This document shows, piece by piece, positions 18,338 through 26,323 of a DNA stretch of 64,000 bases. The notes beneath the pieces were generated by a model. That model made no database searches, had not been told where the DNA came from, and saw only the letters and a program-made list of their open reading frames with translations. The stretch spans positions 310,001 to 374,000 of the forward strand of contig JADJYM010000015.1 in the NCBI GenBank assembly GCA_016719755.1, given 5' to 3'. Origin of the DNA: Novosphingobium sp. Lineage in GTDB: Bacteria > Pseudomonadota > Alphaproteobacteria > Sphingomonadales > Sphingomonadaceae. Position numbers and translations under genes: made by a program. Within the stretch, counting starts at the first letter, position 1. Each line of letters begins with the position of its first letter.

Positions 18338-20677
18338 TCACACAGGCCCACAATTCGCCAACCGCGCTTTGATCAACTTGACGTCATTACCAAAATCAAA
18401 TGCACTGACCCGGTTCTCTCGGGCAAGCCTTGTCCATATGGCATCGGCCTCGCGAAAGCGCTCGCACGCCTTGGCGGGATTACCGGTGTCGCGATAAAGT
18501 TCGCCCGATGGCCTTAGAGCAACCGGCAAGGCGCGCAGCACCTGATAGTTGTTCGGCTGCATCCGGGCATTCTCACGGTATCCGGCTATGGCCAGATCGT
18601 TCTGGCGATAGGCCTCTGCGATGCGCCCGGTGTTTTGCAACTCGTAGCTGTACTCCTCACGCACGATGTTTTCCATGCGGCGGGCACTGGCGCTGTCGTC
18701 GAAGCGGCGCAATCGTTCAACCTCGGCCAATCCTGCTTCGGACAGCGCCACGCCCTCTGCCTTGCGCCCTAGTCCGAACAGCGAACTTGCGACCGTGAAC
18801 GTGGTGTAGGCGCGGCGCTTGAGTACCCGCACGTCAGAGCCGAGTGCCGGATCGTTCAAAGCCGTCTTGCCTGCCTGATACCACGGAAGCGACCCTGCCT
18901 GATCGCCGCCGTACCAGGTAGCATCGCCGATCAAGGTATTGGCCTGCTCGCGGGCCAACGCGATGTCAGCCTTTTCGCGCGATGTATGTCCGGCCATTGT
19001 GCCAAGATCGGCCAGCGCGGCTTTGCAGAGCGCGATCGTCTGAGCATATTGCGCTTCCGTGCTGTGGCTGTCTGCTCGCAACAGGCGCGCGTGCACGCCA
19101 AGCAGGCGAGCGCGGAAGTTGCCGGGTTCGTTCTTCAGAACCAGCCCCAGCAAAGCCTCAATCTCGTCCAGCACCTTGAATGTGCGGGCCTGGTCGATCT
19201 TTGCTTCACCCGCGAACAATGCGCGAGCGTAGAGCGTTTGCGCCAATGAGAGACGCAGATCCGAGCGATCCGGCATTTTTGCGATAAGAGCGCGCAAAGA
19301 TCGCTCAGCCCGTGCCAGCACCGCGTCCCCGTTCGCCGGGTCCATCACATCGCGCAAGTCTTCAGCAGCCAGAATTGCACCGACGCGGGCATAGGCATTG
19401 GCGGTTTCAATTTGCAGATCGATTGGTGCGCCTGGCACCTGGCTCAGCTTTTCCAGTGCAATCCGGGCGCGATCAGCGATGCGCTGGCGCATCGGGCCGG
19501 TGCCGGGCATGGTCTCCAGATCGGTGACAACATCGCTGACAAGGAAGTTGGACAGGCTGCGGGTTTCGGCAAAGCGTTGTTCGGCTGAATCGCGGGCAGC
19601 AGCAGCGCGCAGGAACAGGCCGGTCATTGCAATTGCCACGATAGCGAGAGCCACTCCGCCTGCGATCAGCAGCTTGTTGCGCCGCCAAAGCAGAAGCAGC
19701 CCGCGCTTCCGGTCTGGCGGACGGGCAATCACCGGCTCATGCCTCTGCCAGCGATCCAGATCAGCTATCAGTTCGCTGACCGCGCCGTAGCGTTCGCCCG
19801 CGTCCTCCTGCGCAGCCTTGGCCGCAATGGCGCGCAAATCATCGTCCGTACCGGCAACGCCCGTGATGAGCTTGTCGAGCAACACGCCAAGGGCAAAGAC
19901 GTCGTCAGTTGGCGTAGATCGTTCGCCCGAAAGCCGCGCCGGACTGGAATAGCCGGGGGTATGCGCAGAGCCTGCCTTGCCGCCGTCCTCCCCCACTAGG
20001 CGGGCGATGCCGAAATCGAGCAACTTCACGCCAAACCCTTCGGCCACCACGACATTGCTGGGCTTTACGTCAGCATGGACCACGAGCTCGCGGTGGGCAT
20101 ATTCCAGCGCCTCGCAGGCATCGCGGAACAGGGCCAGCCGCGCCGCCAGATCAAGGCCCTGCGAAGCCGCATGCTCGGTGATCGGCACGCCCTTGATCAG
20201 TTCCATGATGATATAGGGCGCGCCGTCCTCGCTGACCCCGCCGTCGAGCAGATGGGCGATATGCGGATGGTGCAGGCGGGCGAGAATGCGGCGTTCGGTG
20301 GCGAATTGTTCGTGGGTGGTGGCGGAAAAGATGTTCCGCCGGATCACCTTTATCGCCACCTGCTGATCGAACAGGCCATCATTGCGCGCGGCGCGATAGA
20401 CCAGCCCCATCCCGCCGCGCCCGATCTCTTCGACGATGCGGTAATTGCCGATCCGCTCGGGCATTACGTGGTCGAGGTCGTCCAGCGAGGCAGGTTCGGG
20501 CGGCAAGGTGGGCAACATCGCCGAGGCATCATCGGCCTTCAGCATCGCCAGCACCGATGCCAGCACATCCGGCTCATCCGCCAGCACTTCGCGTAGCCTT
20601 GCTTCGCGCGCAGCAGGAGGCCAATCCAGCGCCTGTTCGAACAGCCGGATAACCCTCTTCTCGCGCGCCAGGTCCAT
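18338..20677 (-). CDS. Membrane Ser/Thr protein kinase with C-terminal TPR region
   Basis: A 779-residue protein. Residues about 78-320 are a Hanks-type kinase domain: glycine loop GRGGMG (86-91), catalytic lysine K110 (VAIKVIRR), catalytic loop HADVKPSN (201-208) and DFG (221-223). Ala replaces the usual Arg in HRD. One transmembrane helix spans about 337-357, and a roughly 400-residue helical TPR-like region follows, likely periplasmic. An N-terminal 70-residue helical segment resembles the region found in ECF-linked kinases. It starts three bases after the ECF sigma stop, so the two are an operon. The kinase may phosphorylate or gate the sigma factor; that is inference. Confidence 0.88.
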   Translation of the reverse strand: MDLAREKRVIRLFEQALDWPPAAREARLREVLADEPDVLASVLAMLKADDASAMLPTLPPEPASLDDLDHVMPERIGNYRIVEEIGRGGMGLVYRAARNDGLFDQQVAIKVIRRNIFSATTHEQFATERRILARLHHPHIAHLLDGGVSEDGAPYIIMELIKGVPITEHAASQGLDLAARLALFRDACEALEYAHRELVVHADVKPSNVVVAEGFGVKLLDFGIARLVGEDGGKAGSAHTPGYSSPARLSGERSTPTDDVFALGVLLDKLITGVAGTDDDLRAIAAKAAQEDAGERYGAVSELIADLDRWQRHEPVIARPPDRKRGLLLLWRRNKLLIAGGVALAIVAIAMTGLFLRAAAARDSAEQRFAETRSLSNFLVSDVVTDLETMPGTGPMRQRIADRARIALEKLSQVPGAPIDLQIETANAYARVGAILAAEDLRDVMDPANGDAVLARAERSLRALIAKMPDRSDLRLSLAQTLYARALFAGEAKIDQARTFKVLDEIEALLGLVLKNEPGNFRARLLGVHARLLRADSHSTEAQYAQTIALCKAALADLGTMAGHTSREKADIALAREQANTLIGDATWYGGDQAGSLPWYQAGKTALNDPALGSDVRVLKRRAYTTFTVASSLFGLGRKAEGVALSEAGLAEVERLRRFDDSASARRMENIVREEYSYELQNTGRIAEAYRQNDLAIAGYRENARMQPNNYQVLRALPVALRPSGELYRDTGNPAKACERFREADAIWTRLARENRVSAFDFGNDVKLIKARLANCGPV

Positions 20678-20680
20678 CGT

Positions 20681-21235
20681 TCAGGCTGCCAGAGTCAGTT
20701 CTTTGAGCATCCACGCCCGCGCAGTGCGCCAGCGGCGCTGCACGGTGCGTTCGGAAATCTCCATCACTTCGGATATTTCGGGCAGGGTCAGCCCGGCATA
20801 GAAGCGCAGTTCGATTACCTTGGCGCCCTCCGGCTCAAACCGGGCGAGCTGTTCCAGCGTATCGTCAAAGTCTTCGATATCGAAAGCCTCGCCCGCCGGG
20901 GCAACATCATCCCACAGCGTCATCAAGGTGCCGCGCTTGGCGGCCTTGTGCTTGCGCACTTCGTCGATCAGCGTCATCCGCATCACCCGCGCGGCGAGGC
21001 TGAGGAAGTGGTTCTGGTCGCGCACCTCGATACCGCTGCTCTTGATGATCCGCAGCGAGGCTTCGTGGACCAGATCAGTGGGCTGAAGGTGCATCCGGCT
21101 GCTGTCCCCGTTCAGCACTCCCCGCGCGATGCGGCGAAACTCGTCATAATAAAGCGAGAGCAGACGGTCCCGCGCCACAGCCTCTCCGCGAGAAAAGCCG
21201 CTCCACAAATCATTCAAATCGAGATTGGCTGACAA
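20681..21235 (-). CDS. ECF-family RNA polymerase sigma factor (kinase-associated type)
   Basis: A sigma factor of about 184 residues with region 2 (LLSLYYDEFRRIARGVLNGD to LIDEVRKHKAAKRG) and region 4 HTH (GLTLPEISEVMEISERTVQR). It matches the sigma-70 subgroup often paired with TPR Ser/Thr kinases. The open frame can begin at GTG 21346. Those 37 extra codons are AT-rich at third positions and do not fit the family, so TTG 21235 after GGGGG is preferred; the start is uncertain. No anti-sigma factor is encoded nearby, suggesting control through the downstream kinase. Likely targets are the divergent secreted-protein genes. Confidence 0.85.
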   Translation of the reverse strand: MSANLDLNDLWSGFSRGEAVARDRLLSLYYDEFRRIARGVLNGDSSRMHLQPTDLVHEASLRIIKSSGIEVRDQNHFLSLAARVMRMTLIDEVRKHKAAKRGTLMTLWDDVAPAGEAFDIEDFDDTLEQLARFEPEGAKVIELRFYAGLTLPEISEVMEISERTVQRRWRTARAWMLKELTLAA

Positions 21236-21438
21236 AAGTGAACCCCCGTTCCCCCGGATTTCCAACAGTTTGGCATAAAAGGCAAAATTTATTTTTGGCA
21301 ATGTGGCCAGATTTTCCGCTGCTTTGCGATTCCATAAGTGAAGCACAAGACTTCGCCGAAAACACGGGTTCGCAGGAAACAGATTTCAACGGAGCGTTGC
21401 GCGAAGGCGCAGCGGGCCGAAACCCGGAGGGCAAGCAG

Positions 21439-21627
21439 ATGGCGTGTCTTGAGCAGAACTTTGAACACACTCACTTTGAGAACCAGACCACCGCACCTGC
21501 CGACGATACCGATACGGTGATCCGGGCGGATGATTCCACCTGCCAGGAATGCACCTATCTGAATTATTGTCAGCTCACGCCTAACCATTCCGGGCCGCAT
21601 ATGTGCTCGCAGGGGCATAGGTGGTGA
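21439..21627 (+). CDS. Cys-rich mini-protein, unknown function
   Basis: A 62-residue polar protein preceded by GGAGGG at good spacing. The C-terminal half has C-x2-C-x5-C and H-x3-H-x-C spacing (TCQECTYLNYCQLTPNHSG, then PHMCSQGHRW), which could bind zinc or form disulfides. There is no signal peptide. It does not resemble a family I know. Its stop overlaps the start of the next secreted-protein gene, so the two are coupled, and it is the first gene divergent from the ECF sigma operon. Confidence 0.5.
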   Translation: MACLEQNFEHTHFENQTTAPADDTDTVIRADDSTCQECTYLNYCQLTPNHSGPHMCSQGHRW

Positions 21628-21974
21628 AGGCGAACCGCAATAAAGCCTTATTGCTCGCCGCAGCCTTCGCGCTGTTTGGCAGCGCGCAGCCAGCCTCTGC
21701 CAAAGGCTGCAACCCGCCTGCGCCCCGTCTGGAATATCCGGCCTGGGTCCGCGAATGCGCGGGCGTGGTGCAGGCCCGCTGGCACGACAGCAACCCCTAT
21801 GGCCTGCCCTATGGCGAATATGAGCGAATGCTCTGGCAGATGTATGACGTCAATTATCATCCCGAACGCTACCCCAGCCTGATCGGCTCAGCCTGTTCGC
21901 CCGAGGGATCGGGCCAAATGAACCAGTCGGGCCACGGGCAGATATGCCGGGGCGGACGGTGGACAGTCCAATGA
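21621..21974 (+). CDS. Small secreted protein, unknown function
   Basis: A 117-residue protein with a clear Sec signal peptide (ALLLAAAFALFGSAQPASA). The mature part is rich in aromatic residues (HDSNPYGLPYGEYERMLWQM) with four cysteines that could form two disulfides. It starts at GTG 21621 or GTG 21624, overlapping the stop of the Cys-rich mini-protein (GTGA). No family is recognised. It sits immediately before the autotransporter and is probably cotranscribed, suggesting a shared export or surface role under the ECF sigma factor. Confidence 0.6.
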   Translation: MVKANRNKALLLAAAFALFGSAQPASAKGCNPPAPRLEYPAWVRECAGVVQARWHDSNPYGLPYGEYERMLWQMYDVNYHPERYPSLIGSACSPEGSGQMNQSGHGQICRGGRWTVQ

Positions 21975-22024
21975 CCATCACCGCGCCCGCAATCCGAATT
22001 CACCGACCAACAGGGAACACCGCC

Positions 22025-24721
22025 ATGAACCGCACCAAATCCATACTGCTCAGCGCAACTGCGCTGGCCCTGTTCGCCGCACCGCAGGGGGCGAGCGCAC
22101 AGACGGCTCCGCAGCCGACGGTGGTGTTTTTGCCTGCCCCGGCAGGAGCTTCGTCGCCTGACACTGATTCACGTGCGATTAGCGCCGATGGCCGCACGAT
22201 TGCTGGGGCACCGGGTCTCAACGGTCTATATATTTGGACTAATGGGGTGCCTGTGGAGGTTCCGGTTCCTGCAAGTGGGGGATTTCGTTCATCAGCAATT
22301 AGCGGGGACGGTCAGACAATCACCGGAGAAAATACTAGCTCAGGGACCAGAGTAGCGTTGATTTACAGAAACAATATTGGATTTTCAGCATTGCCTGATC
22401 CTTCTGCAAACGAAGTCGCTATCTTTAGTCCATCGGTCAATAGCGACGGATCAATTTTTGCAGTAACGAGCAACGTCGACGATGGCCGATTTCCGGGCTG
22501 CACACGCAGTTATAACTGCGGCGTTATCAACCGCGCTTATCGGTGGAGTGTAGCGGGAGGCTATCAAAGCCTCGGCACTTTTGGCGCGACATGGAGCCTG
22601 AGTACCAGTGGCATCAGCGGTGATGGAAATGTGATTTCAGGCAATGCTTATGACACTGCCGCCCCCTCAAGTATTTTGATTGGCACAGCCTTTCGCTGGA
22701 CACCCAGCGACGGCCTGCAGGCACTGCCTTCCCTTACACCGGCAGCCGGATCGCCGAGCTTTGCATCTTCAAATGGCATCAGTCGTGACGGCAGCACTAT
22801 CGTTGGTGTTTCTCGCGGCGCGGATAATTTGGTTCAAGCGGTGTTTTGGCGGGGATTATCCGTCACTGCATTGGGGTATGTTCCTGGGACCAATCCGGCC
22901 AGCGCCGAAACGGAAGCACGGGCTGCGAATGCAGATGGCAGCATAATCGTCGGCACCAATCGCTTGGACCGTGCTTGGCGATGGACCGCCGCCAGCGGGA
23001 TGCAAGACTTGAACCTGATTGCCACCAATGCAGGCCTCAACCTCAACGGCTTCGTTCTGACCGATGCCGTAGGCGTTTCCGACAACGGCCAGTTCATCAC
23101 TGGCAATTCGTTCAACGCGGCGCAGGGCCAGTTTCTCGGCTACGTCCTGCAACTCGCCCAGGTCACCCAATCGCGCCTGATCGTCACGATCCGCCTGCCG
23201 GGGGTAACGCAAACCTCCATCGTCAACCAGACGTTCAACACGCAGGTGGATGCTCTGCTGAACGGCACAAGCGTGTTTACCCGCACCGTTACCGATCCGA
23301 TCACCGGAGCTGGCGGGGTGACTGCGCTGGCCGATGCGCGCAGCGCCTTGCAGGTCGGCGGCGGCCTGCGCCGCGTGGTGATCGGCGCGCCGGTGCTGAT
23401 CTCGAACACGACCACGTTGCTGGGCACCACCAATGCCGTGGTCGATGTCGCCAGCGGCACCTCCACCAGCACCGCGACGGTCAATACCTTCGGCCCCGCC
23501 ACGGTTGCTACGGGCGACCTTGGCACTTGCGCCACGGCGGCGGCGAACAACACCAACCCCACCGGCTGCTCTCTGGCGGGAACGCCGGTGACGGTGGATG
23601 CGGGGATTTTGAACTCCAACGTGTTCACCAACACGCTGAATACGGTCACGCCGACGACCACAACCACAGTCAACCAGCTGATTTCTGCCAAGTGGCAGGT
23701 AAGCGCCACGGCGGGCAACCAGTTCGGCACGGTTCACGCGCTGAGCGGGGTTGCGGCGTTTGATCGTGGGGATCGGCTGATCGGGCAATTGCTCGGCATG
23801 GGTGGCGGACAGTCTAGCGGAAGCGACAGTCACGTCGCCCGCGCCGCCATGCCGATGCAGGATGCCAATGGCCTTGGCGGCGAGAACGGTGGCCTGACGA
23901 TGTTCGGCGGCTATTTCGGCAACTGGCAGCACATCGATGCAGACCCCACCGTTCCGGTCGCCGATGTGAAGGGCTCCACCAACGGCTTTGTGCTGGGGCT
24001 GGAAAAGGGCCTTGGCGCGGCCCGCGTAGGCGTGGCGGTCGATCATGGCACGTCGAACTACACCGTGCGCGATACGACTTATCCTGAATCGCTCAGCCTC
24101 AAGCACACGCAAGTGGCGCTGTATGGTGGTTGGCAGACCGGCCACTTCAGCCTGAACGGCGCGGCGGCATACGGATTTGGCACGGCGAAGACCTCGCTCA
24201 CCACACCGACGACCCCCGCCACCGCATCGCGCGATGTGCGGAGCTGGTCACTCGGCGCGCAGGCGGGCTATACTGTGCCGCTCGGCAAGAGCGCCAGCGT
24301 TGAACTGGTCGGCGGGGTGCGGCACACTGCGGCAAAGCTCAAAGCCTTCACCGAAACCGGCGGACCCAGCCCGTTGCTCGGCCGCGACCAGACCGTCCAC
24401 CGCACCCGCGCTTATGCCGGGATAGAGGCGCAGGCGGGGATCGCGCTTGGTAACATCACGCTCACCCCGCGCCTCCACGCCCGCTATGCCCATGACAGCG
24501 GCGATGCCAGCGGCACGGCGGACCTGCTCTTCGTCAGCGCGCCCAATGGCCCGGTGATGCAGGCGCTCGGCCCCGGCGTGGGCCGCGATGTCGCCGAACT
24601 CGGTGGATCGCTGGATGCGGCGGTGGGCGGCAGTGTCCACCTGTGGCTCGGCTATGACGGCACCTTCCGCAACGGCGCGCAGGCCCATGCGGCGAAGGCC
24701 GGGGTAACGGTGACGTTTTGA
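22025..24721 (+). CDS. Autotransporter with HAF-type repeat passenger
   Basis: An 898-residue type V secretion protein. The signal peptide ends GASAQ near residue 26. The passenger has about seven short repeats of the form I-S-x-D-G-x-x-I-x-G followed by F/Y-R-W (SAISGDGQTITG, SGISGDGNVISG, NGISRDGSTIVG, RAANADGSIIVG), resembling HAF repeats of a beta-propeller-like fold. A Thr-rich linker follows. About 270 C-terminal residues from roughly 625 form the beta-barrel, ending in the outer-membrane signature AGVTVTF. The passenger is visibly more AT-rich than the barrel. No protease triad is evident, so it may be an adhesin. Confidence 0.85.
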   Translation: MNRTKSILLSATALALFAAPQGASAQTAPQPTVVFLPAPAGASSPDTDSRAISADGRTIAGAPGLNGLYIWTNGVPVEVPVPASGGFRSSAISGDGQTITGENTSSGTRVALIYRNNIGFSALPDPSANEVAIFSPSVNSDGSIFAVTSNVDDGRFPGCTRSYNCGVINRAYRWSVAGGYQSLGTFGATWSLSTSGISGDGNVISGNAYDTAAPSSILIGTAFRWTPSDGLQALPSLTPAAGSPSFASSNGISRDGSTIVGVSRGADNLVQAVFWRGLSVTALGYVPGTNPASAETEARAANADGSIIVGTNRLDRAWRWTAASGMQDLNLIATNAGLNLNGFVLTDAVGVSDNGQFITGNSFNAAQGQFLGYVLQLAQVTQSRLIVTIRLPGVTQTSIVNQTFNTQVDALLNGTSVFTRTVTDPITGAGGVTALADARSALQVGGGLRRVVIGAPVLISNTTTLLGTTNAVVDVASGTSTSTATVNTFGPATVATGDLGTCATAAANNTNPTGCSLAGTPVTVDAGILNSNVFTNTLNTVTPTTTTTVNQLISAKWQVSATAGNQFGTVHALSGVAAFDRGDRLIGQLLGMGGGQSSGSDSHVARAAMPMQDANGLGGENGGLTMFGGYFGNWQHIDADPTVPVADVKGSTNGFVLGLEKGLGAARVGVAVDHGTSNYTVRDTTYPESLSLKHTQVALYGGWQTGHFSLNGAAAYGFGTAKTSLTTPTTPATASRDVRSWSLGAQAGYTVPLGKSASVELVGGVRHTAAKLKAFTETGGPSPLLGRDQTVHRTRAYAGIEAQAGIALGNITLTPRLHARYAHDSGDASGTADLLFVSAPNGPVMQALGPGVGRDVAELGGSLDAAVGGSVHLWLGYDGTFRNGAQAHAAKAGVTVTF

Positions 24722-24732
24722 AATTGGCAAGG

Positions 24733-24759
24733 TAGATAGCGGGCTTGTTCCGCTATCTA
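24733..24759. terminator. Hairpin after the autotransporter
   Basis: A 10-bp stem (TAGATAGCGG pairing with CCGCTATCTA) and a 7-nt loop lie 12 bases after the autotransporter stop, and just past the 3' end of the converging phosphoribosyltransferase gene. Likely a bidirectional terminator; no long T-tract. Confidence 0.6.
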
Positions 24760-24763
24760 AAGA

Positions 24764-25550
24764 TCAGTCGCCTGGTTTAACCGCTGTCTGGAGACCTCGG
24801 CCACGTGCTTCGACTGCTGCCTGAGCCAAGAAATTCTCGATGGCGGCAACGGAGTGCTGACGACATAGGTTGAGGGCTTCAACTTCCGTGAGGCAGTCGA
24901 TCCCGTAGCCGAATTGGCTGTGCCAGAGTTCGTCAAGTGCTTGGCCATGCCGCTCCCATAGCACAATTCTTGTTGCTGACTGCAATTCTTGTTGCTGACT
25001 GCAATGAAATTATGCGCGCGTCCCGGCTCTCGGTCAGGGTTGTGATCGCGATGACCTCTCCACCCCGTGCCTCGACGTAACCGCGCAGGTTAGCGAGCGT
25101 GCCGCCAAGACCGACGTGATCGTCCACGAGCACATAGTTTGCACCCGGTTGCACCTGCCCCTCGAACGTCGCCGGGGTGACCAGTCGCTGAAATGCCGGG
25201 GCGCGGGTATGGCCGACTTTGTTGGTCTGAACAATTTCACCGGCGATAACCGGCAAGCCGAGTTTGCTCCCCAGAACCTGGGCCATTGCATCGGGGATTG
25301 CGTTGAAACCAGTCAATTCGTCCGCGACCACCGGCAGAAGAAGGGTGGAGCGGCCTGCAACCAGTGCCTGGATGCGAGCCAATCCGTCAGGAGAGAGGAG
25401 GTCCGCAGCCAGAATCAGGCCTGCGTCTGCATCGCCGCTCTTTGCTGCGACATACCCTGGGTGGCCGTCGCGAGAGCGAACATCGGTATGGATGATCACC
25501 TCAGGAAAGTTCGAAGGCCAAGGTAGCCGGGTGGGAAAATCGTCATTCAT
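24764..25550 (-). pseudogene. Phosphoribosyltransferase, frameshifted by a 19-bp tandem duplication
   Basis: The frame from 25550 encodes a type I phosphoribosyltransferase-like protein with the PRPP-binding loop NYVLVDDHVGLGGT, then REVR-like SRDARIISLQ. At 25001-24964 a 19-bp unit occurs twice in tandem and shifts the frame, ending the protein after a short aberrant tail. Deleting one copy restores a 255-residue frame ending at 24764, with a C-terminus of WERHGQALDELWHSQFGYGI. ATG 25550 or the upstream 25643 could be the start. Substrate unknown; the family includes nucleotide salvage and regulatory members. It is either a recent mutation or an assembly artefact. Confidence 0.75.
24964..25001. 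repeat. Tandem duplication, 2 x 19 bp
   Basis: CAATTCTTGTTGCTGACTG occurs at 24964-24982 and 24983-25001 with no mismatches. Because 19 is not a multiple of three it breaks the phosphoribosyltransferase frame. Confidence 0.95.
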
Positions 25551-25925
25551 CGGCTCAACATGCCTATCGGCTTGCTGAAAAGCCAGAACTGGATTGTGCA
25601 CCAGCGTGAACCGCAAGGTGAAGGCTGATTCGCGCGCAAGCATCGCTAGGTGTGGCGCAAATATCCGCCGCTTGTGCGCAGATTTACCGGCATAACCCCG
25701 CGTCTGCTCTCATCACGGTACAAAAACGTCGCCTCAAGGCACCGCGTGTTTGCGTCCGCTGTCTTCTCTACTCTTCCGTATCCGTGCCTATCCTTCCGCA
25801 AGTTATTCTATCCGCTTCTACGGTGACCGTATCAGGGACTGCGAATTCTGTTGCGCTGGATGCCTCATAGCGAAATTCTTGGATCAGGGGGCACCAATAA
25901 CTGCCAACGAATGGAAGCACGTCTC
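25551..25925. other. Intergenic stretch upstream of alpA
   Basis: About 375 bases, more AT-rich than the surroundings, between the divergent phosphoribosyltransferase and alpA starts. It may hold part of the former gene's N-terminus (if it starts at 25643) and the alpA promoter. I see no convincing gene, RNA or clear promoter. Confidence 0.4.
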
Positions 25926-26132
25926 ATGTCCAACTCTGACAAGATAATCCGCCTCAAGACCGTTCTCGCCCGAACTGGCCTGTCCCGCTCCACCATGTAT
26001 CGCAAGATCGCAGAGGGGACTTTCCCGTCGCAGGTGAAGATTAGCGTTCACGGTGCGGGCTGGCGGGAATCCGCCGTGAACCGCTGGATTGATGATCCGG
26101 TATCTTATCGGAATGAGAGCGCGGCGCAATGA
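25926..26132 (+). CDS. alpA: AlpA-family transcriptional regulator
   Basis: A 68-residue winged-helix protein of the phage/island AlpA type (IIRLKTVLARTGLSRSTMYR, then KIAEGTFPSQVKIS and GWRESAVNRWIDD). AlpA proteins activate integrase or excision genes of P4-like elements. ATG 25926 begins the conserved core; upstream in-frame codons are ignored. Its stop overlaps the next gene's ATG (ATGA at 26129), so the two are translationally coupled. It probably controls excision of the element. Confidence 0.88.
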   Translation: MSNSDKIIRLKTVLARTGLSRSTMYRKIAEGTFPSQVKISVHGAGWRESAVNRWIDDPVSYRNESAAQ

Positions 26133-26323
26133 CAGCGCCGCCTCCGGTCGAGCCGATCTGCGTAAAGGTCAATGACGCTGCGCGCATGATCGGCGTTGGT
26201 CGCACCAAGCTCTACGGGCTGATTGCGTCAGGCGAAATCGAGGCCATCAAGCTCGGCAAGTCAACGCGCATCACAACCGCCAGTTTGCACGAACTGATCA
26301 TGCGGCAACGCGGGCGGGAATAG
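26129..26323 (+). CDS. Helix-turn-helix excisionase-like protein
   Basis: A 64-residue protein with a MerR/excisionase-type HTH_17 domain (VNDAARMIGVGRTKLYGLIA, then SGEIEAIKLGKSTRI). Such proteins bind DNA near att sites and steer integrase toward excision. It is coupled to alpA by a 4-bp overlap and its last 26 bases overlap the 3' end of the convergent integrase gene, a compact recombination module. Confidence 0.85.
   Translation: MTAPPPVEPICVKVNDAARMIGVGRTKLYGLIASGEIEAIKLGKSTRITTASLHELIMRQRGRE

Noticed and set aside
20681..21346. Longer form of the ECF sigma factor starting at GTG 21346
   Set aside because: The 37 added codons are AT-rich at third positions and have no counterpart in the family; the shorter TTG start fits the normal length, although this is not certain.
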